Shown: positions 11,976 through 23,724 of the stretch, in pieces
Layout: each line of letters starts with the position of its first letter
How positions within the stretch are numbered: the stretch's first letter is position 1
DNA from: Atherix ibis
Lineage: Eukaryota > Arthropoda > Insecta > Diptera > Athericidae
Length of the DNA stretch: 64,000 bases
Assembly (NCBI GenBank): GCA_958298945.1
Contig: OY282609.1
Location: 38,041,212 to 38,105,211 of the forward strand
Direction: 5' to 3'
Made by a program: the position numbers and the translations under genes
Notes under the pieces: model-generated
What the model saw: only the letters and a program-made list of their open reading frames with translations
What the model was told of the DNA's origin: nothing
Databases searched by the model: none

Positions 11976-13490
11976 GTAAAAAAAGAACAATATTATTATG
12001 AAATAAAACTTATTCATTATTATGTCGATAGTGATAATGATGATAAAATTTTCAATATTTGAAAAACTTGTACTCAGAATGCGATTATGATGTATTCTTT
12101 AGAGAATTATTCCTACAAACTTGTTCAAAAATATATCATACAATAGTCCGGTGATATCAGCTTCCATTTCATATGAACAAAAGTTTAACACCTTTCGATT
12201 AAATTCCAAAAAAAAATTTAATGTGATTTCAAAATCCTCTAATATTATATTCTACAGGCTCATTTAATCATTACAGGTAAAAACTTTTTTTGCATTAAAT
12301 ACAAAATTCAATCAAATCATATTTAAGTAAACGGTAGATTATAGAATAGAATCTAACTTCAGCGAATCCAAACTGTTTGAATTATTCAAGTCTGCAGAAA
12401 TGATTTTCCTAAACACACTTATTAATATTATTTTGACTGTAAATTTCAAATTATTTTTTATGAAATGATTAGAATATTGTTGGTAGCATTATTCGTAAAA
12501 TTAAATATTAGAGCAGTAAATAGATGATTAAAAGTATCTACTACCAAAAAAAATCATATTTTTAAATTATGGATCAAAAATTATGACTTTAAAAAAATAT
12601 ATATAAATTGTGTTCATGGTTTAAACATTTTTTTAATGTTTTATTAGAAATTTAATGTGATGCGCTAACCACGAACATATTATACAATACTAATTGTAAT
12701 TAGTCAAATTATTTATTTTGAAAGCACTTGAAATTCATATTTACAAATTATAATTATTTCATTAAATTTGATATTATAATTAATGACTACAATAAGGATA
12801 AATACTAATGAATATATTTGTACAGCTTGTAGCAATGATTTTAGTACGTAATGGAAGTAAGATCTTGGAAAAGATAGTTTATCTCACTTGCGAGCATATC
12901 TGATTACATATTTTAATAGGTTTTGTTCTCATAGTAATTGAATTAGTTTTTAAATTTATTAATATAATTATCGGTTTTTTTATTATTTTGATTAATTTTA
13001 GTCAAATTGAATCAAAACTATAATCAGATTTCAGGCTTAAATAAAAAACTGCAATTAAGCTGGAGATACGTTATTTATTATTACTGATCATAAATTTGCT
13101 TATTTTATTTTGGAAAAGCTTAGATTTAAAAAAATTTCTTTTTTTCGTACATAATTGAAAAGAGCGACTAAACAAGTCATGTCATCATTTTAAAAACCTG
13201 TGCAATCGTATGGAAGTAAACACAATTAAAAATGACGACCAAAACATATTATTCGTACTACTTTCAACATATTTACACATTTTTTTAATTGAAGCATTAA
13301 TTAAGCTAAAATCAAAGATGAGTTAAATGCATATATGATGTTTAGTGAATTTAAAGAGTTTAATTAAGTATAGTATATAAATTATAATCCGATCAGATGA
13401 CGTTTCTTTACTTCTCGCAATAGTGTTTAAGTTTTTGAATTGATAATTTTGTTTAAACTTTCCGCGTTCAAGTTATTGTGAGCAAGTTAC
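11976..13490. other. A+T-rich stretch, nothing recognised
   Basis: Neither strand shows a coding-like frame, terminal repeat or RNA gene. Sequence is simple A/T-rich of the kind seen throughout the window. Confidence 0.6.
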
Positions 13491-13494
13491 AATT

Positions 13495-13860
13495 GTGTTC
13501 GGGACAATCATTATGAGCAATGGCAACTGGAAATCCGGTCTATGTCTGCTGGATCAAAGAACTCCAGACACTCCCAGTATGCTTTGGTGTTCTGGCTAAC
13601 ACCGTCGCTCCATCGAAGGCATAAATGGAGCCACTGTAAACTTTTCAGACAGGATCCTCCTCATACATACGGATTCTACATAAGAGTCCAGCCCACCCTA
13701 GTCAGTTAAGCTTAATTTTATCCACAACTGGGCGGTCATTAAATAGGCTGCGCAATTGCCTATCCTCAAGTAGGGGCTCAAAATTATTCGAATGATTCTT
13801 CTCTTGAACGCGGACAAGAGTTCGCAATGGTTTTGTTACGGTCCAAATTAAAAAAAATTA
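13495..13860 (-). pseudogene. LINE 3'-terminal ORF fragment (RTE-like C-terminus)
   Basis: Read on the minus strand, fragments such as EPLLEDRQLRSLFNDRPVVD and then LGWAGLLCRIRMYEEDPV fit the conserved C-terminal 'RLRWLGHV.RM..ERIP' region found after the RT domain in many LINEs. They are broken by stops. The following PKH/W positions fit the 'RGRP..RW' block weakly. It abuts the RNase H remnant at higher coordinates but probably comes from another element. Confidence 0.4.
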
Positions 13861-13864
13861 GCAG

Positions 13865-14425
13865 CAGAATCTTTGCTGTTATAGTCAAAATTTTCGGACG
13901 AATCCAGGAGCTCCACAATGTACGGAATCCTGCTCGTGAAGTAATTGTTGGTTATGTGGCATTCACCTAGAATATGGATGATAGTGAAACTGGTGCTACA
14001 AGATTGGCATAAGGGACAATTGGTGTTGCCAAAAAGGAAGTTATGAGTGAGAGCATGGATGTTAAATAGACTGGTTTATTGGTGGCTATCCAATGTGTCG
14101 CTATTGGTCCAGTCATCGTGTCTGCGGATGGCTAATGGTGTTAAGTGTCATTCTGTTGTTAGTAGGTGAGGCAGATTGGGAATGACTGTGAACTTGTAAT
14201 CACTTTCATTGCCTCAAATTCCCACATACCCTGGCACCCATTGCAACTCGATACTCCTATTGGTAAGTAGGCTATGACGAATTGCGCTAAGTACTGGCTC
14301 AGTCGATGGGTCGCAAATGTCTTTAAGAGCGGCAAGGCTGTCGCTAAAAATAATAGCGCTCTGTAGATTAAGTATATTGGTCACAATTGATAGCCCACAG
14401 TTCCCCGGAATATGGAGCTGTCCTA
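13865..14425 (-). pseudogene. I-type LINE RNase H domain and C-terminal Cys motif, remnant
   Basis: Minus-strand translation from about 14390 downward gives AIIFSDSLAALKDICDPS, then VLSAIRHSLLTNRSIELQWV and PGYVGI.GNES. This is the order of an RNase H domain: a catalytic Asp in FSDS and the terminal 'HVGI.GNE.AD' block. Farther on, NTNCPLCQSCSTSFTIIHIL with GEC fits the Cys/His motif after RNase H in I- and R1-type LINEs. That domain removes RNA from the cDNA hybrid during target-primed insertion. A stop interrupts GI/GNE. No long open frame survives, so it is easily missed. Confidence 0.7.
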
Positions 14426-14439
14426 TAATGAAGATTCCA

Positions 14440-15310
14440 CAACATAGTTCGCGGGTGCTGCACCGCCCCCTTCCCCATCCAGAAAAATTCCGCCCGCTCC
14501 TTCCAAAAAGCTTTTTTTTTTTTGACGATTGGCATTAAAGAATTGGATAGCTTACGCTTAGAAGATTTTTTGGAAGGAGTGGGCGGAATTTTTTTGGACG
14601 GGGAAGGGGGCAGTGGCAATGATGAGGATTCTGATATTTTGACGGGATGAGATGGCGCACGGACTGCTTGTGCAAAAGAGGTGTTCGACTGTATATTGTG
14701 GAGGCACCCATTTGATTGTTCTTTTAAATTTGGGTAATAAGTCTTCAATTCGAATCTGTGAAATAGGATATTGATATTGTAAATTAGATCGTAGGTATCA
14801 AAAGTCAAAATAATAATATCCGAAAATCATTAAGTACCGTTGCCCGTAGACATAATTTTTCTAGCCTCTAGCACATTGTATTCTATGAGGTTACTAACGA
14901 TTTTCTCTTCAGACTTTTTCGTAAGCCACTTGCAAAATATTGTTCGTTAATAGTAATTCACCGTTACAATAATCGTTTATTTTCAGAATATCATTGTTGA
15001 CATTCTTAGGAGCCAGACTGCTTTTATATAGACAGAGCTAGTTTGCTTTGAATTTTGACTCGGGTGAAGTTGAGATTATTAAGAAGTGTGGGTGATCGGT
15101 ACATTTTTATTCGGAAGGGACTGGAAATTGGTCAATTTGTTTAATACAGAGAGCTTTGTTGCGATTATGATTTATATTTTTTGGTGGAGTAATTTAGTCT
15201 GGCTCTTTTCGTAGGTCGTTTGGTAGAGGCGTCGAATATAGGATGGGATATACCTGTATCCAGTGGCGGAGGGCGGTTCGGTGGACTGTTGCACTTGTAA
15301 CTGATTTTCA
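14440..15310 (-). pseudogene. Probable LINE ORF1 (gag-like) remnant, rearranged
   Basis: A minus-strand frame (14808-14368) contains SFAQAVRAPSHPV and a Pro/Ser/Lys-rich stretch. This resembles the variable N-terminal half of LINE ORF1 proteins ('SYADAV' followed by low-complexity Pro/Lys). More minus-strand coding-like sequence continues to about 15310 (TEPPSATGYRYIPSYIRRLY). It joins the RNase H remnant at 14425 with no RT between, so either a large internal deletion or two elements are involved. A G+C-rich inverted repeat lies inside it. Confidence 0.4.
14462..14612. repeat. G+C-rich inverted repeat, arms of about 46 bp
   Basis: The left arm (about 14462-14511) and right arm (about 14562-14612) are imperfect reverse complements that share CCCCCTTCCCC and CTCCTTCCAAAAA blocks. 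The spacer of about 50 nt is A+T-rich. The arms fall in the probable LINE ORF1 remnant, so a short segment of the element seems to have been copied in inverted orientation. Confidence 0.8.
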
Positions 15311-15958
15311 CTTTACACGCGAGGGAACTAAAAATTCAAAATATCTAGAAAGGACTGATAAAGTCACTTGTAGAAAAAAACCTTTTCAGACTATCGATCA
15401 CCAGAAAATGTAAGAAAATAATAACATCCCCACTGGTACGCAGTGTGGACGGGAATGAATGTTTAAAAAGTTTTAGCTTAAATTAATATATTGTGATTTT
15501 CTCAAAAAAATATTTAATCTGAAACTTTTTTATAAATATTAAGCTTATTATTTCATTACAATGTTTAACACCTTGAAACAAAATAAATGCTTATGTATAC
15601 CTACATCGATGTTCTTCAAATCAGTCGTTTCGTCGATTAATATCAACAGCTTTTAACATAGTGATTTAAGATGGACGAACTTACGTTGTATAAAATAATT
15701 TGGAATCTGCCGAAATATTTATTTTCAAAATTTTCAATAATGTCAGAATTACAATAATGTTTATAAGGCAAAAGTTATCTTTGATTAAAATAGTGAAATT
15801 TTATAAGCATCATTCTGTCTTTCATTTTTAAGTATTGTATATTAAATAATCCAATAAATACTTTTATTGTATGAAATCTAATTACATAAAGAAACTTCGA
15901 TTGATTAGGATCAGTACATTTTAAATCAAAATCGAAAGCTATCAAAAGAATTCTAAAC
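15311..15958. other. A+T-rich stretch, probable intron start of the 16-kb gene
   Basis: No coding signal on either strand. On the minus strand this directly follows the splice donor at 15964, so it is probably the first part of an intron. Confidence 0.5.
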
Positions 15959-15966
15959 ACTCACCT
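15957..15966 (-). other. Splice donor (5' splice site)
   Basis: The minus strand reads AAAAAG|GTGAGTGT with the cut after 15965. It matches the insect donor consensus, and the open frame stops a few codons into the intron, as expected. It defines the 3' edge of the Gln/His/Ala-rich exon. Confidence 0.75.
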
Positions 15967-16462
15967 TTTTCACGGGCATCAAAATATTTCCAGCATTAGC
16001 CTGTCTCATAGCGACAACGCCGACATTCAAATTCATTGCGGCCAGCTGGGATTGTGTCTGGTTAGTTGGATTTGATGGTGTTTGCTGAACAGCGGCAGAT
16101 GGCGTTAGTGGTTGTGGGGCAGCCAAACTCAAATGGTTTGGTGAAGGTGTTATGAAGGTACGTAATGAAAGCGGTGTGAACATGGCTGCTGCGGCGGCCG
16201 GATGTAATGTCTGCGCATGATGATGATGAGGATGATGTAAAGCGTTTTGATGATGTAGAGCAGCTGCAGCCGAGTGCAGCTGATGTTGGTAATTTTGCTG
16301 CGGTTGCTGTTGCGGCGGTTGGCTCGTAGGCACCTGACATGCAGCAGCTGCAGTAGGCTGTTGTTGAGCATATCCTACAGCAGCCGGATGCAGAGGTACT
16401 GCCAACATCTTTTGTAGAGGCACACCCCATGGAAGGTACCATGATCCCGGATGATGTTGCAT
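15965..16462 (-). CDS. Coding exon, Gln/His/Ala-rich protein of unknown identity (partial)
   Basis: This is an open minus-strand frame of 166 codons that begins with ATG at 16462-16460 and ends in a splice donor. The chosen start, MQHHPGSWYLPWG, has a fly-like context (ATCAAAATG). The frame stays open upstream to 16624, but that part is A+T-rich and reads like untranslated sequence. From the start come a short ordered-looking segment (WYLPWGVPLQKMLAVPLHP), then Gln, Ala and His runs, then a Pro/Thr/Ser/Asn-rich part ending NILMPVKK. There are no catalytic or membrane motifs. Base composition is far richer in G+C than its surroundings and third positions look coding. Such N-terminal regions are common in fly transcription factors and RNA-binding proteins. 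I do not recognise the gene. Later exons should lie at lower coordinates or outside the window. It could be an internal exon rather than the first. Confidence 0.7.
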
Positions 16463-16624
16463 TTTTGATAAAAAATTGTTTCTCCACAGATAGATAAGCT
16501 CGGTATAATGTGTAAACTTAAATTTGCAAATGTTTACGTAAATGCAACTCGTAAATTGTACTACTTTAAGTTCGGGTAGAACAAATAAAAACTTGTAATA
16601 AAAATAATAATTTGATGGTAACAC

Positions 16625-17730
16625 TTTTTAGATAGTTTTATAAAATTTAATAATTTTCTTTCAAATTTTATATTATCTTTTTTCTAAATTTTATATAAAT
16701 ATTTTTATAGAACGAATATAATTAATTAAAATAAACACCTTTAACATAGTACGATTTTCATATTCAAAACCGACAATCACATTTCAGTTAAAATTCAAGT
16801 AATGATATATATGTTAATAACAGAATTGTAATAGTTGATACCATTTGAAAACATTTGTAAATCCATACGTGCAACCAAAAGCAATATTAAATATATTCCG
16901 GCTTCCGGGGGCAATTAAAAATGTTGTCTCAAATGTTTACCATTTTTGAAGTAAGCTCCTTATTATATGCATCGATCAACGTTACTTAAAATTGTTAAAA
17001 AATATATTATTTCAACGGAATTTGTAACGAAGCCAGGTTTGTTAAAGGCAGACGACTTTTTGGAGTAATGGCTTGAAAGTGTAGTAGCAGCTCCGGTTAA
17101 GATGACCTTAGAAAAAAAATGATTGATAATTAAAATGACTCGAAATTATGCGATTAAACGACATCAACTACTAAAAGTCAAACCAGCACCAAACTGATCG
17201 TCTCATTTTGAAAAACCAAAATGGGATGATCGTCGGTGCCAAAAAATTATGTTTGCTTACGTCTATATTCAACCATTTGCTTGCACATTTCGAGGTTTTT
17301 TTCTTGGAAGTAATTTCCCACTACAATTTTTTTTTCATACAGGTTTGGTATTGTTTTTTATCTTCCGTACAATATGCCTAATTCGTATTATCAAAATTAA
17401 GGCAACCAAAGTCAAATATTTTTTGTTCTTATTATACACTGTTTAAATTTCAGGTACAATTCTGGAGTGTATGCAATATTATCACTTGAGTTTGATAATT
17501 ATACGCATACTTTACGTCCTATGAGCTTTTTCACGTGTTTTGTAACTGCCATTAGTTTTGGCATATTAAATTTGTATTCTTCCTCGATTCTCTCTTTATA
17601 TTACAATACATTTTTTCTTAAGGAATTTTTTTTAGTAGTTGCATCGAAAATAATTTGCAAGGGGTTAATGCAAGTATAAGAAATTATTTTAAAAGTATGC
17701 CAATCTCAGCTTTGTATGATAATATTTTTG
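16625..17730. other. A+T-rich stretch upstream of the exon; one imperfect hairpin
   Basis: For the minus-strand gene this is upstream, so it could hold an untranslated leader or promoter, but I see no convincing core promoter element. Frames at 17249-17446 and 17467-17679 are hydrophobic because of T-rich codons and are not credible genes. An imperfect inverted repeat lies at 17185-17240 (see findings). Confidence 0.5.
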
Positions 17731-17749
17731 AATGACAGTTGATTTTTTT

Positions 17750-17835
17750 GTCAGGATGCCAAAAGCAGGGCTTAACCAAGTCGAAGCAGCTGTTAACCAG
17801 TAGAGTATATTATACCTTTCCGATAGAGTACAGTC
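17750..17835 (+). pseudogene. Very small I-type LINE fragment
   Basis: The segment AGGATGCCAAAAGCAGGGCT with the following GTCGAAGCAGCTGTTAAC parallels the sequence around 7544-7590 of the I-type LINE relic (both encode MP-A, then VE-AV). It is short, so confidence is limited. Confidence 0.3.
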
Positions 17836-18179
17836 TGCTAGCAACTGGTCGTTATATCACTTTATTTAACGTATTCATATCTAGCATCTACAGCCTATAT
17901 AGAAAACCTCCGTTTCAATAATAGCCCCTTCGTTACTTTTCTTAAAATAATAATATCCACAACCTATTTAAAAGGATATTCATCCTCAATATCCTTAATA
18001 ATTTCTGAAATTAGACGAGATTCATTCACTCATTCGTTACTTTTGAAAGCCTTCCCACCTCAGTTAGATAGGAAACCGTTGTGAGCAAAGTTGAGAATGT
18101 CTACAAAAAGCAGTCGAAGAACTTTCAGAGCCATTTAACAGCTACAATTACTTCCGACAACAATACGCACTTCCGTGCG

Positions 18180-18670
18180 TTCTCTTTAACACAGTACTGA
18201 AAAAAGTGAGCATGAGGGATACCATCCTCATTTAGTCTTTAAGAATACGCTGACAACATGTACATTATGTATCAATCAAAAAGAGATGGGGAAAAATCTT
18301 GTGCTCCAGCGTCGAATGCAAGTCTAATTATCCCTAGTCGCATACGGATAGATGATTATATCTGCAAAAGAGTTAAATCATATCCCTTCTAATGGTACAA
18401 GCGTCGCAGCCGTTAACAACATAGAGGAAGAAATCCGCACACGGCCGCTGCCAGTCAACGGAGCATACTTCGGTCAATCTAAATTATTTCGCTCGAACAT
18501 TTTGACAATAACATCGCAACTTCTGCTGTATAAGACACTAGTCTTGCCAGTTCTTATGTATTCTTTAAAGACTTGGGTTTTCAGCCGAAGCCTTCGCGAC
18601 CTCTTGTTTGCGTTCGAGAGGAGCATCTTTTTTACAATTACCAAAAGCAGATACATTATTATTTTCATAT
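18180..18670 (+). pseudogene. LINE RT C-terminal fragment (RTE-like)
   Basis: The frame at 18352-18672 reads VAAVNNIEEEIRTR, then NGAYFGQSKLFRSNILTITS and LLYKTLVLPVLMYSLKTWVF. It ends with SLRDLLFAFERSIFF. This matches the order 'I..RI..A..AY..L...F.S..LS...K..IYKTLI.PVL.Y.SETW......LL.FERK' that follows the RT palm of RTE-type LINEs. Upstream, from about 18180, are decayed palm-region traces. It is 5'-truncated and lacks the palm. Confidence 0.6.
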
Positions 18671-18679
18671 AGTCTTGTC

Positions 18680-21255
18680 ACTCTTGAAGCTTTTCGTGGT
18701 TCATCAATTGGCATAATTCTTAACAAGATTCAGATAGTAATTAAACCAATGAATTACTTACTGGAGGAATCCTAAGCAAAGGCGATTATTTATCGATATC
18801 GAATAGAGGTATAATTTGAAAAAAGATTAAGCCAAATACTCGCATATTTTTATATGCATATATTTTGAATAAAAATAATAATATACAAACAATGTTGATT
18901 AAAATAAAATAAACACTATACAGAGGACAAACGTCAATACAATTTTAAAAGAGTGCAACATTATAAGCATAACTCAAAAAGCACATTTTGCGCTGTATGC
19001 CAAAATCAAGTTCGTTTGAATGGATTTCTCCAGATTATTAGGCATTTGTCCTTAGACCATCAATCTTAGGCAAGTACGTTCTCTTTATTTCTTTCTTCAT
19101 AGTCGTATACTTTTATGATAATTTATACTTTTGTCCACATCATTTTCGATGTTAACAGATAATAAACATATTTATCGATTTCCTGCCTTAACGGTATTTC
19201 ATAGAGATATTATGTAAAGGATTGATATCGTGTGTTGCTATAACTTACGCCTGTTGAGTTTATATTACAATATATATGGTATTTGTGGCGGAAGGCTTTA
19301 TTCTAATAACATTTTGATAAGTTTGTCATGACATATGTGCAGTATATGCGAATAAGGTGACATTACTTGTATCAGCCTGTAGCTTACTTAGGACTGAGGT
19401 TATAACCCCAATAACAAAATTTGCTGTCAACAGTAATAGGAAATGCCGAAAAAGAATATCGACAAACGAGCGACATGAATCTGAACGACTATGCCATGAA
19501 ATTTTCCAGTACACCTCGAGTCAATCCTTCTAATCCCTGTGAACGAGAGGACTACATCCAACGGATATGCACTATGTTTTTTTGTATCAGTGCCTTAGAT
19601 GTATTTTATAACATTTCCATATCTAAGAAATAACTTTTTCAACAACGCGTACAGATTATGGTTTTATATAAAATTCTATCTTTAGATATCAACCGTAAAG
19701 CTATATTTATTTCTGATAAAAATGCAAGCGCAGATAATGGTAGACGTTATACGTGAAATTGGAAAAATCTTTTATTTGAAAAAATCTAACAACAAAAATC
19801 AATGTCATATTGGATTAAATTAGACGTATATTATAAACATCTTCAACCATACGTAATTATATGTGCATAAGACTTAGATAATTGCTATTAGCTAAACATT
19901 GCCGAATGTTTAGTATTTTATGTAAACTATCACCAAAAATAAATACAGATTAGTAAATGAAAAATATATGCTATATTTATAACAGCGGATTTACATTATT
20001 TTCTAGTTAGTTTATATAAAAGCAGACATAAGTACTTTACTTAGTTTAAACTGTTAATACACATAATTTATATAATAGAGAGTCAGGAAATTTGTACCAA
20101 CTACATGTCGTGTACAAAACGAATATTAATCAAAACAGAATTTAATGGAAAGTAATAATTAAGTTGTTTATGCTATGTGAATAAATGTTCCTAAAAATAG
20201 TAATCTATAAATGATAACTTATATATTTTACAAAAAATCCATTTAAAAAAAAATTTACCAAAAAAAATCATAAAAATGTATTTTCAAATTTTAAAATTTA
20301 ATTTTTTTGGAGGAAAATAATTTAGCATGTTTCAAATAATGAAAATAATTTAGAAATTAATATGAAAAATACTGTAAGTTGTAGTAAGACAAATATGCAG
20401 CTGAATGAAAAATTTATTGTGTACATTGTAATATGGGGATCGTTCGTCTGAAGCTGGACAACAATCCGTCACACCTCACCTTTGACGTTCGACTGTTGTG
20501 GGCGTACAACTGTCCAAAAACTATAAATATTTCCCCAGAAGGAACAAATGAAAACAGATTTATTAGAAGAATGAAATCAAATTAATGCAGCAGTAATAAA
20601 ATTAAATAAATCAATTCCCAAACGATTAAAAAAACTAATACAACAAAGTGGCAATGTTATTAAATGTTAAATAATCTAAAGAAACTAAGTTTGAAACATA
20701 TACAATACATATGTTTTCCGCATACTTTGGTGCTGCATCATTAAATTATTAATTTTATATGTTATTATATTATTTATGTGTACTTTTATTGGAATATACT
20801 ACTGAATTATCGCAATTATTTTAGTATAATATTGATAAATTAATGTATTTTAGCTTGAAAGAGTTTTTTACCTTTTTCATTAAATTATATTATATTTTTT
20901 TTAGGATTTAAATTATTATTAATTTCTTTTATATTATTAATTAATTTTAGTATAAAGTTAATAGAAATATTAATCCTATCTTATGTTTTCAAAACATATG
21001 CTTATATCAAGCTCATTAACTTATTAGTTTTGTAAATTATCTCATCATTTTGTAATAATTGGATTAATTAGATGGTATAAAAAGTATAAAACTGTTAAAA
21101 TTTGTCCTGTTAAAATATAAGGATCTTCTACAGGTCGGGCTCCAATATATTAGTAACAAATTCCTATATTTGATGTTTAGAAATTTTTTTTTGGATCTGT
21201 ATTGACACATTTCAAAACTTCTTAAGCAGTGTTCGAATGATTTTGTGACTTACTG
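18680..21255. other. A+T-rich stretch, nothing recognised
   Basis: A short frame at 19421-19633 and its antisense partner show no recognisable domain. The segment 20430-20520 is richer in G+C (around GACAACAATCCGTCACACC) but too short to assign. No repeats with clear ends were found. Confidence 0.5.
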
Positions 21256-21261
21256 TAAGTA

Positions 21262-22216
21262 TTGGGTTGTTCGGAAAGTAATTTCATTTTTTTTATAAAA
21301 ATGAAAGACGATTTTCTTATAGTGAATTAATTGTTTATTCAATTAAATATTGTCCGGTCTGATCCAATACGCTTTGCCATCTTTCTGGCAGTAGCATGAT
21401 TCCACGCTCATAAAAATTTTGTTCTTTGCTGCCAAAAAACTGATCCAAGTGATTTTTGACCTGCTCATTTGAATTAAGGGTTTTACCATCTAAAATTTTT
21501 TGTAGAAACCGGAACAAATGATAATTGGAAGGTGGTAGGTCTAGAGAGTAAGGTGGATATGGCAGTATATCCCATCCAAGCTTTAAAAGCTTATGCCGAG
21601 TCGTCAAACTCGTATGTAGTTTCGCAATTTTAATCTGTTGGAATACTACACCTTTGCTATTGAGCAATTCTAACCTTTTTTTTTAAGTGAATCGTTAAAT
21701 TTATCCAACTGATGACATTACACTTCAGAATTGATCGTTGTGTTGCTCGGTAGAAGCTCAAAATAAACGATTCCTTTGAAATCCCACTAAACAGATAGCA
21801 TAACCTTCTTTTGATTGGCTTTCGAAGTGCTTTGAGCCGGTTTCGAAGAGGCTTTCGAAGTGCTTTGAGCCGATTCATCTTTCTTAATCCAGCATCTTTT
21901 GCGCTTAACATTGTTGTAGACAACCCATTTCTCGTCCCCAGGGATGATACGCTTTAAAAATGGATTATTTTCGTGCCGTTTGAGAAGCAAATCACAAACA
22001 TCAATGCGACGGCACAAATTTTTTTCCGTAAGGAGATGAGGAACCCATATGTCGAGCTTTAAGATTAAACCTAACCGTTTCAAATGATCATGAATGGTCG
22101 AATTCGATAAATTTAATCTATCAGTGCTTTCACGAGTTGTTCTTCGCCTGTTTGCATCAATTAGTGCCTTTATTGTGTCTTCATCAGCAAACGGAATTAC
22201 TTTCCGAACAACCCAA
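21262..22216 (-). mobile_element. M2 mariner, 5'-deleted copy (copy A)
   Basis: Terminal inverted repeats TTGGGTTGTTCGGAAAGTAA (left) and its complement (right, ending at 22216) are intact. They are flanked by TA (21260-21261 and 22217-22218), the target-site duplication of mariner. The minus-strand transposase lacks its first part. The right terminal repeat runs into GTTTGCTGATGAAGACAC, which corresponds to an internal position of the fuller copy near 49.5 kb. The body is readable to the end of the protein (LPERWQSVLDQTGQYLIE), but frameshifts break it. Confidence 0.9.
21335..22190 (-). pseudogene. M2 mariner transposase remnant (copy A)
   Basis: Three overlapping minus-strand frames give KRIIPGDEKWVVYNNVKRKR (first catalytic Asp), a central part with KKVMLSV, and a C-terminal part with LKLGWDILPYPPYSLDLPPS. 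The third catalytic Asp is replaced by Asn in PPSNYHLFRF. The second Asp is damaged: the block expected to read QQDN.K.HTS has become QQIKIAKLHTS. The DNA-binding N-terminus is absent. It cannot be active. Confidence 0.8.
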
Positions 22217-23700
22217 TAATAACTTTCATATCAACCAAAAGAAAATTCAAGTCTCACGTTCAACATCAAATAAAATGAGAAAGTAATTAGAACTAAAAGA
22301 AGCATTTTACAATTATGAATTTATTGGTTGATTTACTTAGTACAGATAGTTTTTCATTTTCTAATTCTATTTTAATTTGCTAAAAATGAAAGGATTTTGA
22401 AAAATTGTGAAAAACTTTTTACTATAGTGCATACATGGTTTAAGCGAGAGAAGTGCCAAAAATACTCTATACGAGTTGGAAATAATTAATTTTGAATATA
22501 AAAAAAATCCCTTTTCTGTTTTTTTTATTTTTAGCTTTATAATAGCAAGACAGCTGAATTGACGACATTGGTTGTGAGGGTAAAATAAATTTGCTGGTAA
22601 TAATCCCAACATGTTTTAACTTAATATAATTTCTGTAATACTAGAATATAGTAAGACTCTATTGATTTATTAATAGATTTCCATGACGGAATATCATCCC
22701 AGCTGTCTATGTTCTTGCCTGCTCGCTGACTTGCTCTTCTGTCAGTTGCTTGCTGCAAATCAACCCATCGTCGAACAACGATTTTGACGTCATTTTAATG
22801 AATTCATTTCCCAAAAGAATCTGACAGAAGACTCCATATTGTCCTCCGCCTGATGGAATTACTATAGAAGGGAGGTTTTCTGTACCGAAAAACTGAACAA
22901 TACGTCCAAACACTGAAAAATGAGGGAAAACGAAGAAGACAATTTCATATTGGGTGCCTGATGCACGTCCGACTACTGTTAGCGTTTATACGTTTTTAGG
23001 TTTGGCTTCAGAGTTTTGTAAGAAAAAAATTTTAACTATTCATTTTAGTTTTAGAAATTTGCCCATCTGGCATTATATCTTAATCCACTAAAATATTCTC
23101 TATACTTGTCCCAACATTTCAACTTGAAACTAATATTTACTAGCTGATGTTTTTTTTGTGCAGTACGGAACCTTTTTTCTGAAAATTTTCAGATTTAACA
23201 ATAGTTCAACGTTTTTAAAACTAATTTAAAGTTAACGCACACCCATAATTTTAAAATGTCTTTGACATATTAAAAAATTAAAAATGCATTATTAAATATT
23301 TAACTAGAAATGTTACATATGCAGCTAAATACATTTTCAAGATAATTTTGAAACTAAATGAATGATAAATTGCACCTGAATACTATCAAAGTCCACAATT
23401 ATTTTTGAGCAATTACACAAGTAAAATTTTGAATTATCTGAGACTAGCCATAGTTAATTTTTTTTAGCAAAATCGAAATAGAAGTAATACTTTAATTTTA
23501 TTTTCTAAGCAAATTTATTGTATATTTGGAGTTACGAAATTTATTACTCTATATTTAACAACGATGAAACAATGTTTTGCATCCTTTAAAAATTAAACAA
23601 ACTTCAAAAAAGAACGTCAGTAACAGAAACATTCGATTTTAAGTTAATAAAATCTCTCGACCTTAGAAGAAAATTCAAGTGTACGTATCCTGCACAAAAT
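22217..23700. other. Mostly A+T-rich; one coding-like segment at 22.7-23.0 kb
   Basis: A minus-strand stretch from about 22990 to 22707 stays open and has balanced composition (VGRASGTQYEIVFFVFPHFS, then the frame MFGRIVQFFGTENLPSIVIP, PSGGGQYGVFCQIL). I do not recognise a family. It could be an old transposon ORF or an exon. The rest is simple A/T-rich sequence. Confidence 0.35.
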
Positions 23701-23724
23701 TTTAATAAGATCAGTGGTGGTATG

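Noticed and set aside
16062..16487. Overlapping Ser/Cys/Thr-rich and Leu/Arg/Ile-rich frames on the minus strand at the 16-kb exon
   Set aside because: They are alternative frames of the CAG/CAT-type repeats. Only the Gln/His/Ala frame has an ATG in good context and meets the splice donor in phase.
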